From Pseudomonadota bacterium (GTDB taxonomy: Bacteria > Pseudomonadota > Gammaproteobacteria > Woeseiales > Woeseiaceae): DNA of 35,548 nucleotides. Positions 1-7,351 of this stretch are shown one piece after another. Made by a program: the position numbers and the translations under genes. How positions within the stretch are numbered: position 1 is the stretch's first letter; each line of letters opens with the position of its first letter. The stretch lies in the NCBI GenBank assembly GCA_027295475.1, contig JAPUKV010000069.1, positions 1 to 35,548 on the forward strand, written 5' to 3'. The notes beneath the pieces were generated by a model, which was not told the origin of the DNA, did no database searches, and saw only the letters and a program-made list of their open reading frames with translations.

Positions 1-4
1 GAAA

Positions 5-208
5 ATGCTTATCAAGGAAATCGATGATGAGAGCTATGCGATCCAAACTATGGCCTATCCATCAATCTATAATCTGATCATAGACCCAAAAGAAGAGGTT
101 CCCGAAGGCTTCTATCTCGATGACACCTGGGTAGACACTCCGTTGTGGCAAGTTATAGAGGATCACCTAGCATCAATCGAAAAAGATCCTGGCGCTCCGG
201 ACCGGTAG
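5..208 (+). CDS. Small acidic hypothetical protein, possibly the C-terminal end of a longer gene
   Basis: The reading frame stays open to the left edge of the window, so the ATG at base 5 may be internal and the gene 5'-truncated. The visible 67 residues are acidic and rich in aromatic residues, with a Trp-Val-Asp-Thr-Pro stretch near residue 42, and end Pro-Asp-Arg. There is no signal peptide, membrane segment or family motif that I recognise. No ribosome binding site can be judged because only four bases precede the ATG. A mixed, soluble composition argues mildly for a real protein. No function is proposed. Confidence 0.4.
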   Translation: MLIKEIDDESYAIQTMAYPSIYNLIIDPKEEVPEGFYLDDTWVDTPLWQVIEDHLASIEKDPGAPDR

Positions 209-403
209 GTCCCAATCTGGTCAACCGGGTCTTGCTTGTTCGCACCTTTACGATCGCAGGGGCCCTACACCTGCTATATGCTTTCTTATGCGTATAATGT
301 ATATTATGTTAAATTATATTATTAGTTGCCCCATGTAGCGCAACAGCCGTTGTGCCCTGCCGGTTCCCAGGTAGCAGCTACCAGACTTGATGTTGGCCGG
401 GTC

Positions 404-904
404 TTACTTGTCGTCTTTGTCTTTTTCACTGGATTCCATGGAGTAATCCAGAATGCCGGTGGAGATCATGTCGCTTGATGCCTGCGCCACAGACAACTCC
501 GTTTCGATGTCGCGGAGTTTGACTTCCGACTTTATGTTTTCGGTTGCCCGGTCGGTCAGCTCGGTGCGCAACTCGCGAGTCTTCTGGACGGACTCCTTGA
601 GATCGCTGGTCAGCTTCTCGATCACGCCCGTCCGTTTCAGGGCCTCTTCGTCTCTGTTTTCGACGAATTTTTGAACCTTGGCGACTTGCTTTTCCTGTTC
701 CTCGAGCGCGTTTTTCAACTTGTTGACTTCGCCATGCGCGATACGAAGTTCCGCGTCCATAGACCGGATCCGGTCATCTCGCGGGTCACGTTTCCCCGCT
801 TTGAATCGCCTGCCAAGCGCAGCACTGATTCTGGCCATGATCCAGCCCAACAGAAGTGCCACACCTGCGATGAGCATCGGGTCCTGAGGGAGTTCAATGA
901 ACAT
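404..904 (-). CDS. Membrane-anchored coiled-coil protein, unknown function
   Basis: The protein has an N-terminal hydrophobic segment (about residues 10-30 from the chosen start: LIAGVALLLGWIMARI), a short basic stretch (RRFKAGKRDPR), then about 100 residues of charged heptad-like sequence rich in Glu, Lys, Leu and Val, which is a long coiled coil. It ends in an acidic/basic tail. By the positive-inside rule the coiled coil should lie in the cytoplasm. I chose the ATG at 904 because AAGGA lies seven bases upstream; an earlier in-frame ATG at 934 would add ten residues but has no clear ribosome binding site. The general shape resembles small anchored coiled-coil proteins such as YhcB/ZapG, but I see no diagnostic motif. 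It has no obvious operon partner. Confidence 0.7.
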   Translation of the reverse strand: MFIELPQDPMLIAGVALLLGWIMARISAALGRRFKAGKRDPRDDRIRSMDAELRIAHGEVNKLKNALEEQEKQVAKVQKFVENRDEEALKRTGVIEKLTSDLKESVQKTRELRTELTDRATENIKSEVKLRDIETELSVAQASSDMISTGILDYSMESSEKDKDDK

Positions 905-934
905 TGCCGGTTCCTTGAGCCATTGCGTCAACAT

Positions 935-1189
935 GATAGATTATGCACTTCTGGATATGAGGAAAGGACACGGTTCTCAATCCGAAGGCCGAAATTATGC
1001 GGCGTCAGGCCCGGGATTTCACATAAAATATTTTCGGGAAATCAACGTTTTCTTTTAATTACAGCTAGTTATTTTATGTTGTTGATGTGATATGAGTTTA
1101 CGATCGACCCCGTGCCGGCTGCACAGTACCGCATAAAACCCGACTCACGGGCGACCTCTCTCTAAAGCTGGCAATCGCGAAATCGCGCC
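935..1189. other. Intergenic region with an AT-rich segment and a 10-bp inverted repeat
   Basis: About 255 bases separate the coiled-coil gene from glpQ, both on the minus strand. Bases 1018-1090 are much more AT-rich than the surroundings. They contain an exact 10-bp inverted repeat, ACATAAAATA at 1021-1030 and TATTTTATGT at 1070-1079, about 39 bases apart. No ORF, tRNA or clear intrinsic terminator is visible. The AT-rich part is the likely place for a promoter or regulator site of the downstream minus-strand gene, but I cannot assign -35/-10 boxes with confidence. Confidence 0.4.
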
Positions 1190-2149
1190 TCAGCTGCTGT
1201 GGCCTGCAAAAACACTAAACGCCTTATCAGGAAAATCGGTAAACAAACCATCGATGCCGAGTGTCTCTACAAACCATTGAAGCGCTGCCTCGAATGTCTC
1301 GAACCCCGGCGGCAGCTGATCGGCCCGGAATGTATACGGGTGTACCGCAAGGCCATGTGAGTGCGCCTGGCTGACAAGGCCCGTGGATACCGGCTGGCCA
1401 TCTATTTCGGCAAGCGAATAGAGTTGCCACAGCCCGGGGCCGATGCCGTCAGCTGTCTTCGCAACCTGTGCCAGCCCCTCCCCTGTCCTGAGCTGATCAT
1501 AATCAGTATCCGATTCCTGCCAGTCGTTTTCTCCAACCAGTTGAATCAAACGCAGCCTGCACCGCAACTCATGCCGCAGGCGTTCGAGCTCCCGGGCATC
1601 GAAGCACTGCATGAATACCGGGTCGCTGGATTCACGGTAGCCGAACCGATCCAGGATCTCGAGCAGTTTAGGACTCATGTCGACACCGTCGGCCTGATGC
1701 CAGGCGGGTCGTTTTATTTCCGGGTAGATACCGACCGACCGACCGGACGACCTGTTCAGTCCGGCGATAAACTCAAGCTCCTCTTCGAAAGAAGCGATCC
1801 TGAAGTTGCCGCTGCGTGCCGGGTATCGATTCGGGAATTCAACAGCATCACCTTTGCTGTTCAGGCGCTCCCAAACGCGCAGCGACTGTATTTCATCTAG
1901 ATCGAAATCCCGGACGTAAAAGCGGTCATCGGCGCGATGGCGATCGGGGAACCGCTCGGCGACGTCGGTGACGCGGTCAAGGTGGATATCGTGCAGCACA
2001 ATAAGCTGGTCGTCCCGGGACACGACGACATCCTGTTCCAGATAGTCTGCGCCCATCCCGTAAGCAAGGGCCTTGGCTTCCAGTGTGTGCTCGGGCAGGT
2101 ATCCCGAGGCTCCCCGGTGCGCGATGATCAATGGCCGGTCGTTTGACAT
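1190..2149 (-). CDS. glpQ: Glycerophosphodiester phosphodiesterase, GlpQ type, apparently cytoplasmic
   Basis: GlpQ hydrolyses glycerophosphodiesters to sn-glycerol 3-phosphate and an alcohol (EC 3.1.4.46). The N-terminus reads PLIIAHRGASGYLPEHT, the GlpQ active-site signature (His11, Arg12, Glu20), followed by LEQDVVVSRDDQLIVLHD with Glu38, Asp40 and His53, and the LDRVTDVAERFPDR stretch typical of GlpQ rather than UgpQ. The GDPD barrel runs to the C-terminus; 319 residues is about 40 shorter than E. coli GlpQ. The difference is at the N-terminus: the barrel starts at residue 6 and there is no signal peptide, and the in-frame codons upstream of the ATG encode no hydrophobic segment. The enzyme is therefore inferred to be cytoplasmic. 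No glpT transporter gene is adjacent. Confidence 0.92.
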   Translation of the reverse strand: MSNDRPLIIAHRGASGYLPEHTLEAKALAYGMGADYLEQDVVVSRDDQLIVLHDIHLDRVTDVAERFPDRHRADDRFYVRDFDLDEIQSLRVWERLNSKGDAVEFPNRYPARSGNFRIASFEEELEFIAGLNRSSGRSVGIYPEIKRPAWHQADGVDMSPKLLEILDRFGYRESSDPVFMQCFDARELERLRHELRCRLRLIQLVGENDWQESDTDYDQLRTGEGLAQVAKTADGIGPGLWQLYSLAEIDGQPVSTGLVSQAHSHGLAVHPYTFRADQLPPGFETFEAALQWFVETLGIDGLFTDFPDKAFSVFAGHSS

Positions 2150-2222
2150 AGGTGGCAGGTTCTTGCCGTGCTCATTTGAGAGAAGTTTTTGACGCTGTTT
2201 ATGGCTGATTGTTTTTTAACTT

Positions 2223-2672
2223 TTATGGGAAGTCGATAACGTCCCAACGGGCAGTGTCCTCCAGCCGTGCCTGGCGCCTGAGCGCGTCCGCTATCTCGCG
2301 CTCGTTCCATGCGATGTGTTCCTTGACACGATTGACGAGTTCTTCGGGCGTCTCGGCTACGCCGCCGAAAGGCCGGATCGCGATCAGCGGCTTCCCGCCG
2401 GCTTCCGCGGCGTCCATCTGATAGCGTACCAGGTCAGTGTGCTCACTGAAGGTCGAGGCCAGAATGATGACAGCTTCCGCTGGCTCGATCTGGCCTCGCA
2501 GCTCTTCCTTGATCGCCTCAAGTCCACCCGCGCCCGGAATATTCTCGGGCTTGCTGCAATTCAGGTAGTAAAACTGGTCAACGCATTCCAGAAACTCGAA
2601 CACACGCAGGTAATCTTGATCTTCCACGAAATTGTGGCATACGAACACGCGAATAGGATTATCTTCATTCAC
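2223..2672 (-). CDS. Single-domain TIR-like protein (DUF1863 / Thoeris ThsB-like)
   Basis: The 149-residue protein is a compact alpha/beta domain. Strand one is IRVFVCHNF (residues 7-15), then a helix (YLRVFEFLECV) and a second strand. AIKEELRGQIEPAEAVIILAS (53-73) matches the 'helix then III-hydrophobic strand' of TIR-like folds, and TDLVRYQMDAAEAGGKPLIAIRPFGG (79-104) matches the segment after it. This layout is that of MTH538/DUF1863 TIR-like domains, the family that includes the Thoeris sensor ThsB, which makes NAD-derived signals. The position where I would expect the conserved Glu holds Gln85. The start is GTG at 2672, supported by GGAG seven bases upstream. No ThsA or other effector lies nearby. 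The family call rests on pattern recognition only; a degenerate nucleoside-deoxyribosyltransferase-like fold is the main alternative. Confidence 0.6.
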   Translation of the reverse strand: MNEDNPIRVFVCHNFVEDQDYLRVFEFLECVDQFYYLNCSKPENIPGAGGLEAIKEELRGQIEPAEAVIILASTFSEHTDLVRYQMDAAEAGGKPLIAIRPFGGVAETPEELVNRVKEHIAWNEREIADALRRQARLEDTARWDVIDFP

Positions 2673-2900
2673 TGCGATCTCCGCTTACCGATCCGTCGGT
2701 GAAGTTTATCCAATTAGGACTGCTTATGGCAGTGCGGGGTCACATCTAAGCTTATGCGCAGACCTTGATGCCTTGGTTTCCGCATCACCTTTGTTTGCTA
2801 TAGCCTGCGCTTTCTGTATCGTAGCTTGGGCCTGTGGCAGCTTCGCCCGGCGTACATCAGAACGGCAAACAGGAGCATTGCCCGCCCCCGAAAGCCATTT
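2673..2900. other. Divergent intergenic region between the TIR-like gene and the EEP enzyme gene
   Basis: These 228 bases must hold the promoters of both diverging genes. No convincing -35/-10 pair was found. The minus strand of 2724-2957 contains a 77-codon open frame whose central part (about residues 34-70) is Ala/Gln/Lys-rich with an A-x-x-P-x-A-x-x-x-I-x-x-A rhythm. It resembles a decayed fragment of a DUF4398-like lipoprotein, but it overlaps the start of the EEP gene and lacks a good start or ribosome binding site, so it is not annotated as a gene. Confidence 0.3.
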
Positions 2901-3635
2901 ATGCGACTCCTTCTTTACAACATCCGGTATGCCGTTGGCGGCGGCGCATCCATGCACGTCCCGCTGCCGGGAGCCGGGTATCTTCTCGGTAGTCAGAATG
3001 CGTTGGGCGAAATAACCGATTTTATCAAGTCCGTGGATCCAGACATCGTCGGCCTCATCGAAGTTGATACCGGTTCGATACGCAGCCGGAGAGTCAATCA
3101 GGCCGAGAAAATCGCCGCCGATCTCGGCATGAACACATCTTACGAAATCAAGTACGGGGCAAAATCATTCAATCAGATGTTGCCTATCATTCGAAAACAG
3201 GGCAATGCGTTTCTTGCGGCCCACAGAGTCCATGGAGAGACTTTTCATTATTTCGATACGGGCATAAAGCGACTCATTATTGAACTCGAAATGGACAACT
3301 TTGCCGTCTTCCTCGTTCATTTGTCCCTGAAGTACAGGCACCGGCATCTGCAGTTGCGTCGCCTACACGATCTTATTGACGTAACTGAAAAACCTGTCAT
3401 CGTTGCCGGCGATTTCAATACGTTTTGGGGTGAAAACGAGATTTACCTGTTCATGCGTGCGACAGGCCTGAAGAGCGCCAATAGCGATGGGTTGCCTTCC
3501 TACCCCAGCCGTTCCCCCAGGAAGGAACTGGATTTCATCCTGTACCAGGAAGGTATCGAAGTGACAGGCTTCGAAATTCCGCATATACGGTTCTCGGATC
3601 ACCTGCCGCTTATCTGCGATTTTGAAGTGACTTAA
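2901..3635 (+). CDS. Endonuclease/exonuclease/phosphatase (EEP) family enzyme
   Basis: EEP enzymes are metal-dependent phosphoesterases acting on nucleic acids, phosphoinositides or sphingomyelin. All family motifs are present in order: LLLYNIRY near the start (Asn), DIVGLIEVD (Glu), VHLSL (His), VIVAGDFNTFWG (Asp and Asn of GDFN), KELDFILY (Asp), and RFSDHLPLICDFEV at the end (SDHLP, catalytic Asp-His). The protein is about 244 residues from ATG 2901, which places the first conserved strand at residue 2. The frame extends upstream to a TTG at 2826, but that extension is Arg-rich and unconserved-looking. There is no signal peptide, so a cytoplasmic enzyme is inferred. Substrate cannot be told from sequence. 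The gene lies 15 bases before fadJ and may be co-transcribed with it. Confidence 0.85.
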   Translation: MRLLLYNIRYAVGGGASMHVPLPGAGYLLGSQNALGEITDFIKSVDPDIVGLIEVDTGSIRSRRVNQAEKIAADLGMNTSYEIKYGAKSFNQMLPIIRKQGNAFLAAHRVHGETFHYFDTGIKRLIIELEMDNFAVFLVHLSLKYRHRHLQLRRLHDLIDVTEKPVIVAGDFNTFWGENEIYLFMRATGLKSANSDGLPSYPSRSPRKELDFILYQEGIEVTGFEIPHIRFSDHLPLICDFEVT

Positions 3636-3650
3636 GCGGAAAAAAGCGAC

Positions 3651-5711
3651 ATGAACGAAGTAAAAAACTGGCGCACGGAGACCGACACCGACGGCATCAT
3701 GTGGCTGTGTATCGATAAAGACAATGCCGGTGCAAATGTGTTGTCAGGGCCGGTCCTGAGGGAGCTCGCGGATATCATCGCGCCGTACGAAGACAACCCG
3801 CCCCGCGGGCTCGTCATTCATTCCGGCAAGAGCAGTGGATTCATTATGGGCGCCGACATCAACGAGTTCACGCAGATTAAATCGGCCGAGCAGGCCTATG
3901 AACTGATCCGGCTGGGGCAGCAGGTGCTCGATCGCCTGGAGACGCTGCGATGCCCAACCGTTGCAGCCATCAACGGATTTGCCCTGGGTGGCGGCCTCGA
4001 ACTCGCGATGGCCTGTGATTACCGGCTGGTGCTGCAAAACAAAAAACCGATTCTGGGGCTGCCCGAAGTTCAGCTTGGTATTCATCCAGGATTCGGCGGC
4101 ACCGTGAGGGCCGTTCGAATTATGGGTGTCCGTGCTGCCATGCAATTGATGTTGACGGGCAAACCGATCACAGCCAACAAGGCGATTCGGCAGGGATTGA
4201 TCGACCGGATCGCCGCACCTGACAACTGGCGGCAGGCCGCGAAAGAACTCATTGGGTCACGGAAACCGAAAGCGCGCGCATCGTTCCTTGACCGAATCAT
4301 GAACCTCTCCCCGGCTCGACCGTTTATCACCGGCATGCTCTTGAAACAGGTGAGATCGCGGGCGCGCAGGGAGCACTACCCTGCCCCGTTTGCGATCGTC
4401 GATCTCTGGGCAAAGTTCGGTGCATCCCCAAGAACCGGCTACGAGGCGGAAGCGCGGTCGATCGCAAAGTTGATGGTTGGTGAAACGTCGCGAAATCTCG
4501 TTCGTGTATTCTTTCTGCAGAACAGACTCAAATCGCAGGGCAGCAAGACGCAGCAAAAAATTTCACGCGTTCATGTTGTCGGCGCAGGCGTCATGGGAGG
4601 CGATATCGCAGCGTGGTGTGCGTTCCGGGGCATGAACGTAACACTGCAGGACCGCGGGATGGAATTTATTGAACCCGCGATAGAAAGGGCCAATAAGCTT
4701 TTCAAAAAGAAAATCCGTAATGCGAATGATCGTGAAGAATCCATTGCCAGGCTGAATTCAGATGTCGACGGCCTGAGCATCGCTGACGCCGATTTGATTA
4801 TCGAGGCAATATTCGAAGACCTGGAAGCAAAACAGGAATTGTTAAAGAAAATCGAATCATCCATGAAACCGGGCGCCATTCTGGCGACAAATACCTCCAG
4901 TATCCGCCTTGAGGAGCTTCGTACGGTCCTGCAGCAGCCACAGCGATTCATCGGCCTGCACTTTTTCAACCCGGTTGCAATGCTGCCGCTTGTCGAAGTC
5001 ATCAAATGCGAAGACACAGTGCAGGAAGTACTGGATGTTGGATTCGCGTTTGTCAAGGCGATCGGCAAGTTTCCGCTGGAGTGCACCAGTTCACCGGGCT
5101 TCGTTGTTAACCGCATACTGGCTCCTTATATGGCCGAAGCAATGCACCTTGCGGAATCCGGTGTCCCACTGGCGGAGATCGATAATGCTGCAGAGGAATT
5201 CGGCATGCCGATGGGTCCGGTCGAACTTGTCGACAGCATCGGTATTGACGTTGCACTCAATGTATCAAAAGTCCTTGGCGCCGCATTCAACCGGCCCGTG
5301 CCGGATCGTCTTGCAGACATGGTCGAGAATAATCAGCTTGGGCGGAAGTCGGGCCAGGGATTTTATCGATGGGAGGATGGAAAAGCCGTCAAGACGGGCA
5401 ACGATGAAACGACGGATTTACCCACGGACCTGCAGGACCGGCTGATACTTCCGATGGTCAACGAAGCCGTGGCGTGCCTGCGTGAGGGGGTCGTTGGCGA
5501 TCCGGATCTGCTCGATGCGGGCGTCATTTTTGGCACAGGCTTTGCGCCATTTCGCGGAGGGCCACTTAAATACGCCAGAGATCGTGGCACGGCGGAGATC
5601 CAGCGGGCATTGACTCGGCTTGCCGGGACATACGGCGACAGATTTCGACCGGACAAGGGTTGGTCGAATCTGGGCGATAAACAGGCTGAGGAGCGCCATA
5701 CGCGTCTGTGA
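3651..5711 (+). CDS. fadJ: Bifunctional enoyl-CoA hydratase / 3-hydroxyacyl-CoA dehydrogenase, FadJ/FadB type
   Basis: This is the alpha subunit of a fatty-acid beta-oxidation complex. Residues 1-190 form the crotonase domain: the oxyanion segment SSGFIMGADINEF, then AAINGFALGGGLELAMACDYRL with catalytic Glu117 and GLPEVQLGIHPGFGG with catalytic Glu139. From about 305 comes the NAD-dependent dehydrogenase: GAGVMGG (311-317), ATNTSS, and IGLHFFNPVAMLPLVEV with catalytic His437. The C-terminal domain has SSPGFVVNRILAPY and the second helical repeat with FAPFRGGPL. At 686 residues it fits FadJ (about 710) and FadB (about 730); I cannot separate the two with confidence. The partner thiolase (fadA/fadI) is not adjacent on either side, which is unusual because the pair is normally an operon. 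Confidence 0.93.
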   Translation: MNEVKNWRTETDTDGIMWLCIDKDNAGANVLSGPVLRELADIIAPYEDNPPRGLVIHSGKSSGFIMGADINEFTQIKSAEQAYELIRLGQQVLDRLETLRCPTVAAINGFALGGGLELAMACDYRLVLQNKKPILGLPEVQLGIHPGFGGTVRAVRIMGVRAAMQLMLTGKPITANKAIRQGLIDRIAAPDNWRQAAKELIGSRKPKARASFLDRIMNLSPARPFITGMLLKQVRSRARREHYPAPFAIVDLWAKFGASPRTGYEAEARSIAKLMVGETSRNLVRVFFLQNRLKSQGSKTQQKISRVHVVGAGVMGGDIAAWCAFRGMNVTLQDRGMEFIEPAIERANKLFKKKIRNANDREESIARLNSDVDGLSIADADLIIEAIFEDLEAKQELLKKIESSMKPGAILATNTSSIRLEELRTVLQQPQRFIGLHFFNPVAMLPLVEVIKCEDTVQEVLDVGFAFVKAIGKFPLECTSSPGFVVNRILAPYMAEAMHLAESGVPLAEIDNAAEEFGMPMGPVELVDSIGIDVALNVSKVLGAAFNRPVPDRLADMVENNQLGRKSGQGFYRWEDGKAVKTGNDETTDLPTDLQDRLILPMVNEAVACLREGVVGDPDLLDAGVIFGTGFAPFRGGPLKYARDRGTAEIQRALTRLAGTYGDRFRPDKGWSNLGDKQAEERHTRL

Positions 5712-5863
5712 ATCACGGTCGTTGTTGTTAAACTGTGCGCCGCTTCACGCTGCACCGACCTTGCGGTATCGAAGACCGACAAATTGACTGTAGAATAAGG
5801 GCTTAGCGCCCACTGGCCGGGCCAAAATTAATAACGTTAAATCGATAAATGACAGGATGACCA

Positions 5864-6916
5864 ATGACGAATGAGCAGATAGACATAGACCTGCTCAAGA
5901 AATTTTCGCCTTTGGATGGTCTGAAGCGCGACAATCTTGCTGCCCTGGCACGAAAAGTCCAGGTCCGCGAGCTGTCGCCCCAGCAACTCATGTTCAAGGA
6001 AGGCGATACCGAGAGGCGCACGATCTATGTCGTGTCCGGCTCTCTCGAACTCATTGACGACCAGGGTAAGGTCGAGGAAATCATCGAGGGTGGCAGCGAC
6101 ATTGCCCGAAACCCGGTTGCCGCCATATTTCCGCGCAGAGTAACCGGGAGGGCCCGCAACAGGGTCCAGTACATCTCGATCGACAGTGACCTGCTCGACG
6201 TCATGCTGACCTGGGATCAGACGGGCTCCTACGAAGTATCGGAACTCCAGGGTGAGGCTGAAGACGATGGCGGCGAGGACTGGATGACGATGCTGCTGCA
6301 GACAAAAGCATTTCATAAGATTCCGCCGGCCAATATCCAGGCGATTTTCATGCGCATGCAACAGATCAACTACAAGGCAGGTGACGTTGTTCTAAAGCAA
6401 GGCACCGAAGGCGATTACTTTTATGTGCTGACGAGCGGCAAGTGTCTTGTCACCCGGGAAACACCTTTGAACAAGGACGGCATCAAGCTAGCCGAGCTTG
6501 CCGTTGGCGACACATTTGGCGAAGAAGCGCTGATATCCGATGCAAAGCGAAACGCAACGGTCACGATGACGACCGATGGCGCCATCATGCGTCTCGGCAA
6601 AGAAGACTTCAAACGCCTGCTCAATGAACCGATGCTCGACTGGATCAGCATGGCGGAAGCAGAAGATATCATTAAGAGCGGCGGAAAGTGGCTCGATGTC
6701 AGGCTACCGAGCGAATTCGAAAACGATCACTTGAATGGGGCAATTAATATTCCGCTCTATTTTATTCGATTGAAAATGAGCACGCTTGACGAAAACACGA
6801 ATTATATTCTGTGTTGCGACACGGGACGGCGTAGTTCAGCCGGCGCTTACATTCTGAGTGAGCGGGGCTACAAAGCGTACGTCCTGAGAGACGGGATTAA
6901 TTCCGTGCGTCGCTAA
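5864..6916 (+). CDS. Protein with two cyclic-nucleotide-binding domains and a C-terminal rhodanese
   Basis: Three domains are visible. A first CNB-like barrel (about residues 10-125: SPQQLMFKEGDTERRTIYVVSGSLEL) lacks the phosphate-binding cassette. A second, canonical CNB domain (about 140-260) has YKAGDVVLKQGTEGDYFYVLTSG and the cassette GDTFGEEALISDAKRNATV, keeping the FGE and the Arg that normally contact cAMP or cGMP. A rhodanese domain (about 262-350) has KWLDVRLPSEFENDHLNGAINIP and the active-site loop with Cys318 (CDTGRRS). There is no helix-turn-helix, so it is not a Crp/Fnr transcription factor. A cNMP-gated sulfur-transfer or persulfide-sensing role is inferred. The start ATG at 5864 is preceded by AGGATG. 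The gene stands alone, followed by a terminator-like palindrome at 6977-6999. Confidence 0.88.
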   Translation: MTNEQIDIDLLKKFSPLDGLKRDNLAALARKVQVRELSPQQLMFKEGDTERRTIYVVSGSLELIDDQGKVEEIIEGGSDIARNPVAAIFPRRVTGRARNRVQYISIDSDLLDVMLTWDQTGSYEVSELQGEAEDDGGEDWMTMLLQTKAFHKIPPANIQAIFMRMQQINYKAGDVVLKQGTEGDYFYVLTSGKCLVTRETPLNKDGIKLAELAVGDTFGEEALISDAKRNATVTMTTDGAIMRLGKEDFKRLLNEPMLDWISMAEAEDIIKSGGKWLDVRLPSEFENDHLNGAINIPLYFIRLKMSTLDENTNYILCCDTGRRSSAGAYILSERGYKAYVLRDGINSVRR

Positions 6917-6976
6917 TAGAAAAATAGGCACGGAACCCGCTTAACGCAAAAGCAAATTATTATTCAGTCGTGCAGC

Positions 6977-6999
6977 AAATGGGGTCCGTCCCCATTTTT
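6977..6999 (+). terminator. Terminator-like perfect palindrome with T-tail
   Basis: AAATGGGG (6977-6984) and CCCCATTT (6990-6997) form an 8-bp perfect stem with a five-base loop, followed by TTTTT (overlapping the stem end, 6995-6999). It lies 60 bases after the cNMP-rhodanese gene and 14 bases before the end of convergent pilZ, so it can end plus-strand transcription. The minus-strand tail (TTTGC) is weaker. The same core is a recurrent intergenic palindrome in many Proteobacteria, so it may be a dispersed repeat acting as a terminator. Confidence 0.7.
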
Positions 7000-7012
7000 A
7001 TAACGTCAAGCA

Positions 7013-7351
7013 CTACATCGTGTGCGTTTGCTTGTCGCCGCCTAGTGCCCCCGCCAAGTAATTCTCGATCTTCTTCTGCGTATTCCCCTGGTCCTGGTCG
7101 CTGAACTGCACACCGATTCCGGTCGTTCGCTTGCCTTGCGCGCCTTTCGGCGTCATCCAGATAACGGTGCCGGCGACGGGAATTTTTTCGTCTTCTCCCA
7201 TCAGGTTCAGAAGCATGAACACCTCATCTCCGAGACGATACGAGCTGTTTGTCGGAATAAACAGGCCGCCATTTATTATGAAGGGCATATACGCCAGGTA
7301 CAGGGCGCTCTTGTCCTTGATTGTCAATGTCAGTAATCCAGGTTTGGTCAT
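7013..7351 (-). CDS. pilZ: PilZ domain protein, type IV pilus biogenesis PilZ orthologue
   Basis: This 112-residue single-domain protein sits directly after holB, the position of pilZ in Pseudomonas, Xanthomonas and relatives, where it is required for type IV pilus assembly. The barrel is visible: YMPFIINGGLFIPTNSSYRLGDEVFMLLNL, then KIPVAGTVIWMTPKG, then GIGVQFSDQD. The c-di-GMP-binding motifs (RxxxR and D/NxSxxG) are absent; the corresponding turn reads INGGLFI. Known PilZ orthologues likewise do not bind c-di-GMP, so it is expected to act by protein contact. Its ATG overlaps the holB stop by four bases (ATGA), so the two are translationally coupled. Confidence 0.9.
   Translation of the reverse strand: MTKPGLLTLTIKDKSALYLAYMPFIINGGLFIPTNSSYRLGDEVFMLLNLMGEDEKIPVAGTVIWMTPKGAQGKRTTGIGVQFSDQDQGNTQKKIENYLAGALGGDKQTHTM

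Noticed and set aside
2901..3635. Sphingomyelinase or DNase I toxin
   Set aside because: The EEP motifs fit many substrates, there is no signal peptide and no toxin features.
4571..5116. Minus-strand Ser/Arg-rich open frame
   Set aside because: Antisense to the dehydrogenase domain of fadJ; composition is that of a shadow frame.
5864..6916. Crp/Fnr-type transcription regulator
   Set aside because: There is no helix-turn-helix; the C-terminus is a rhodanese domain.
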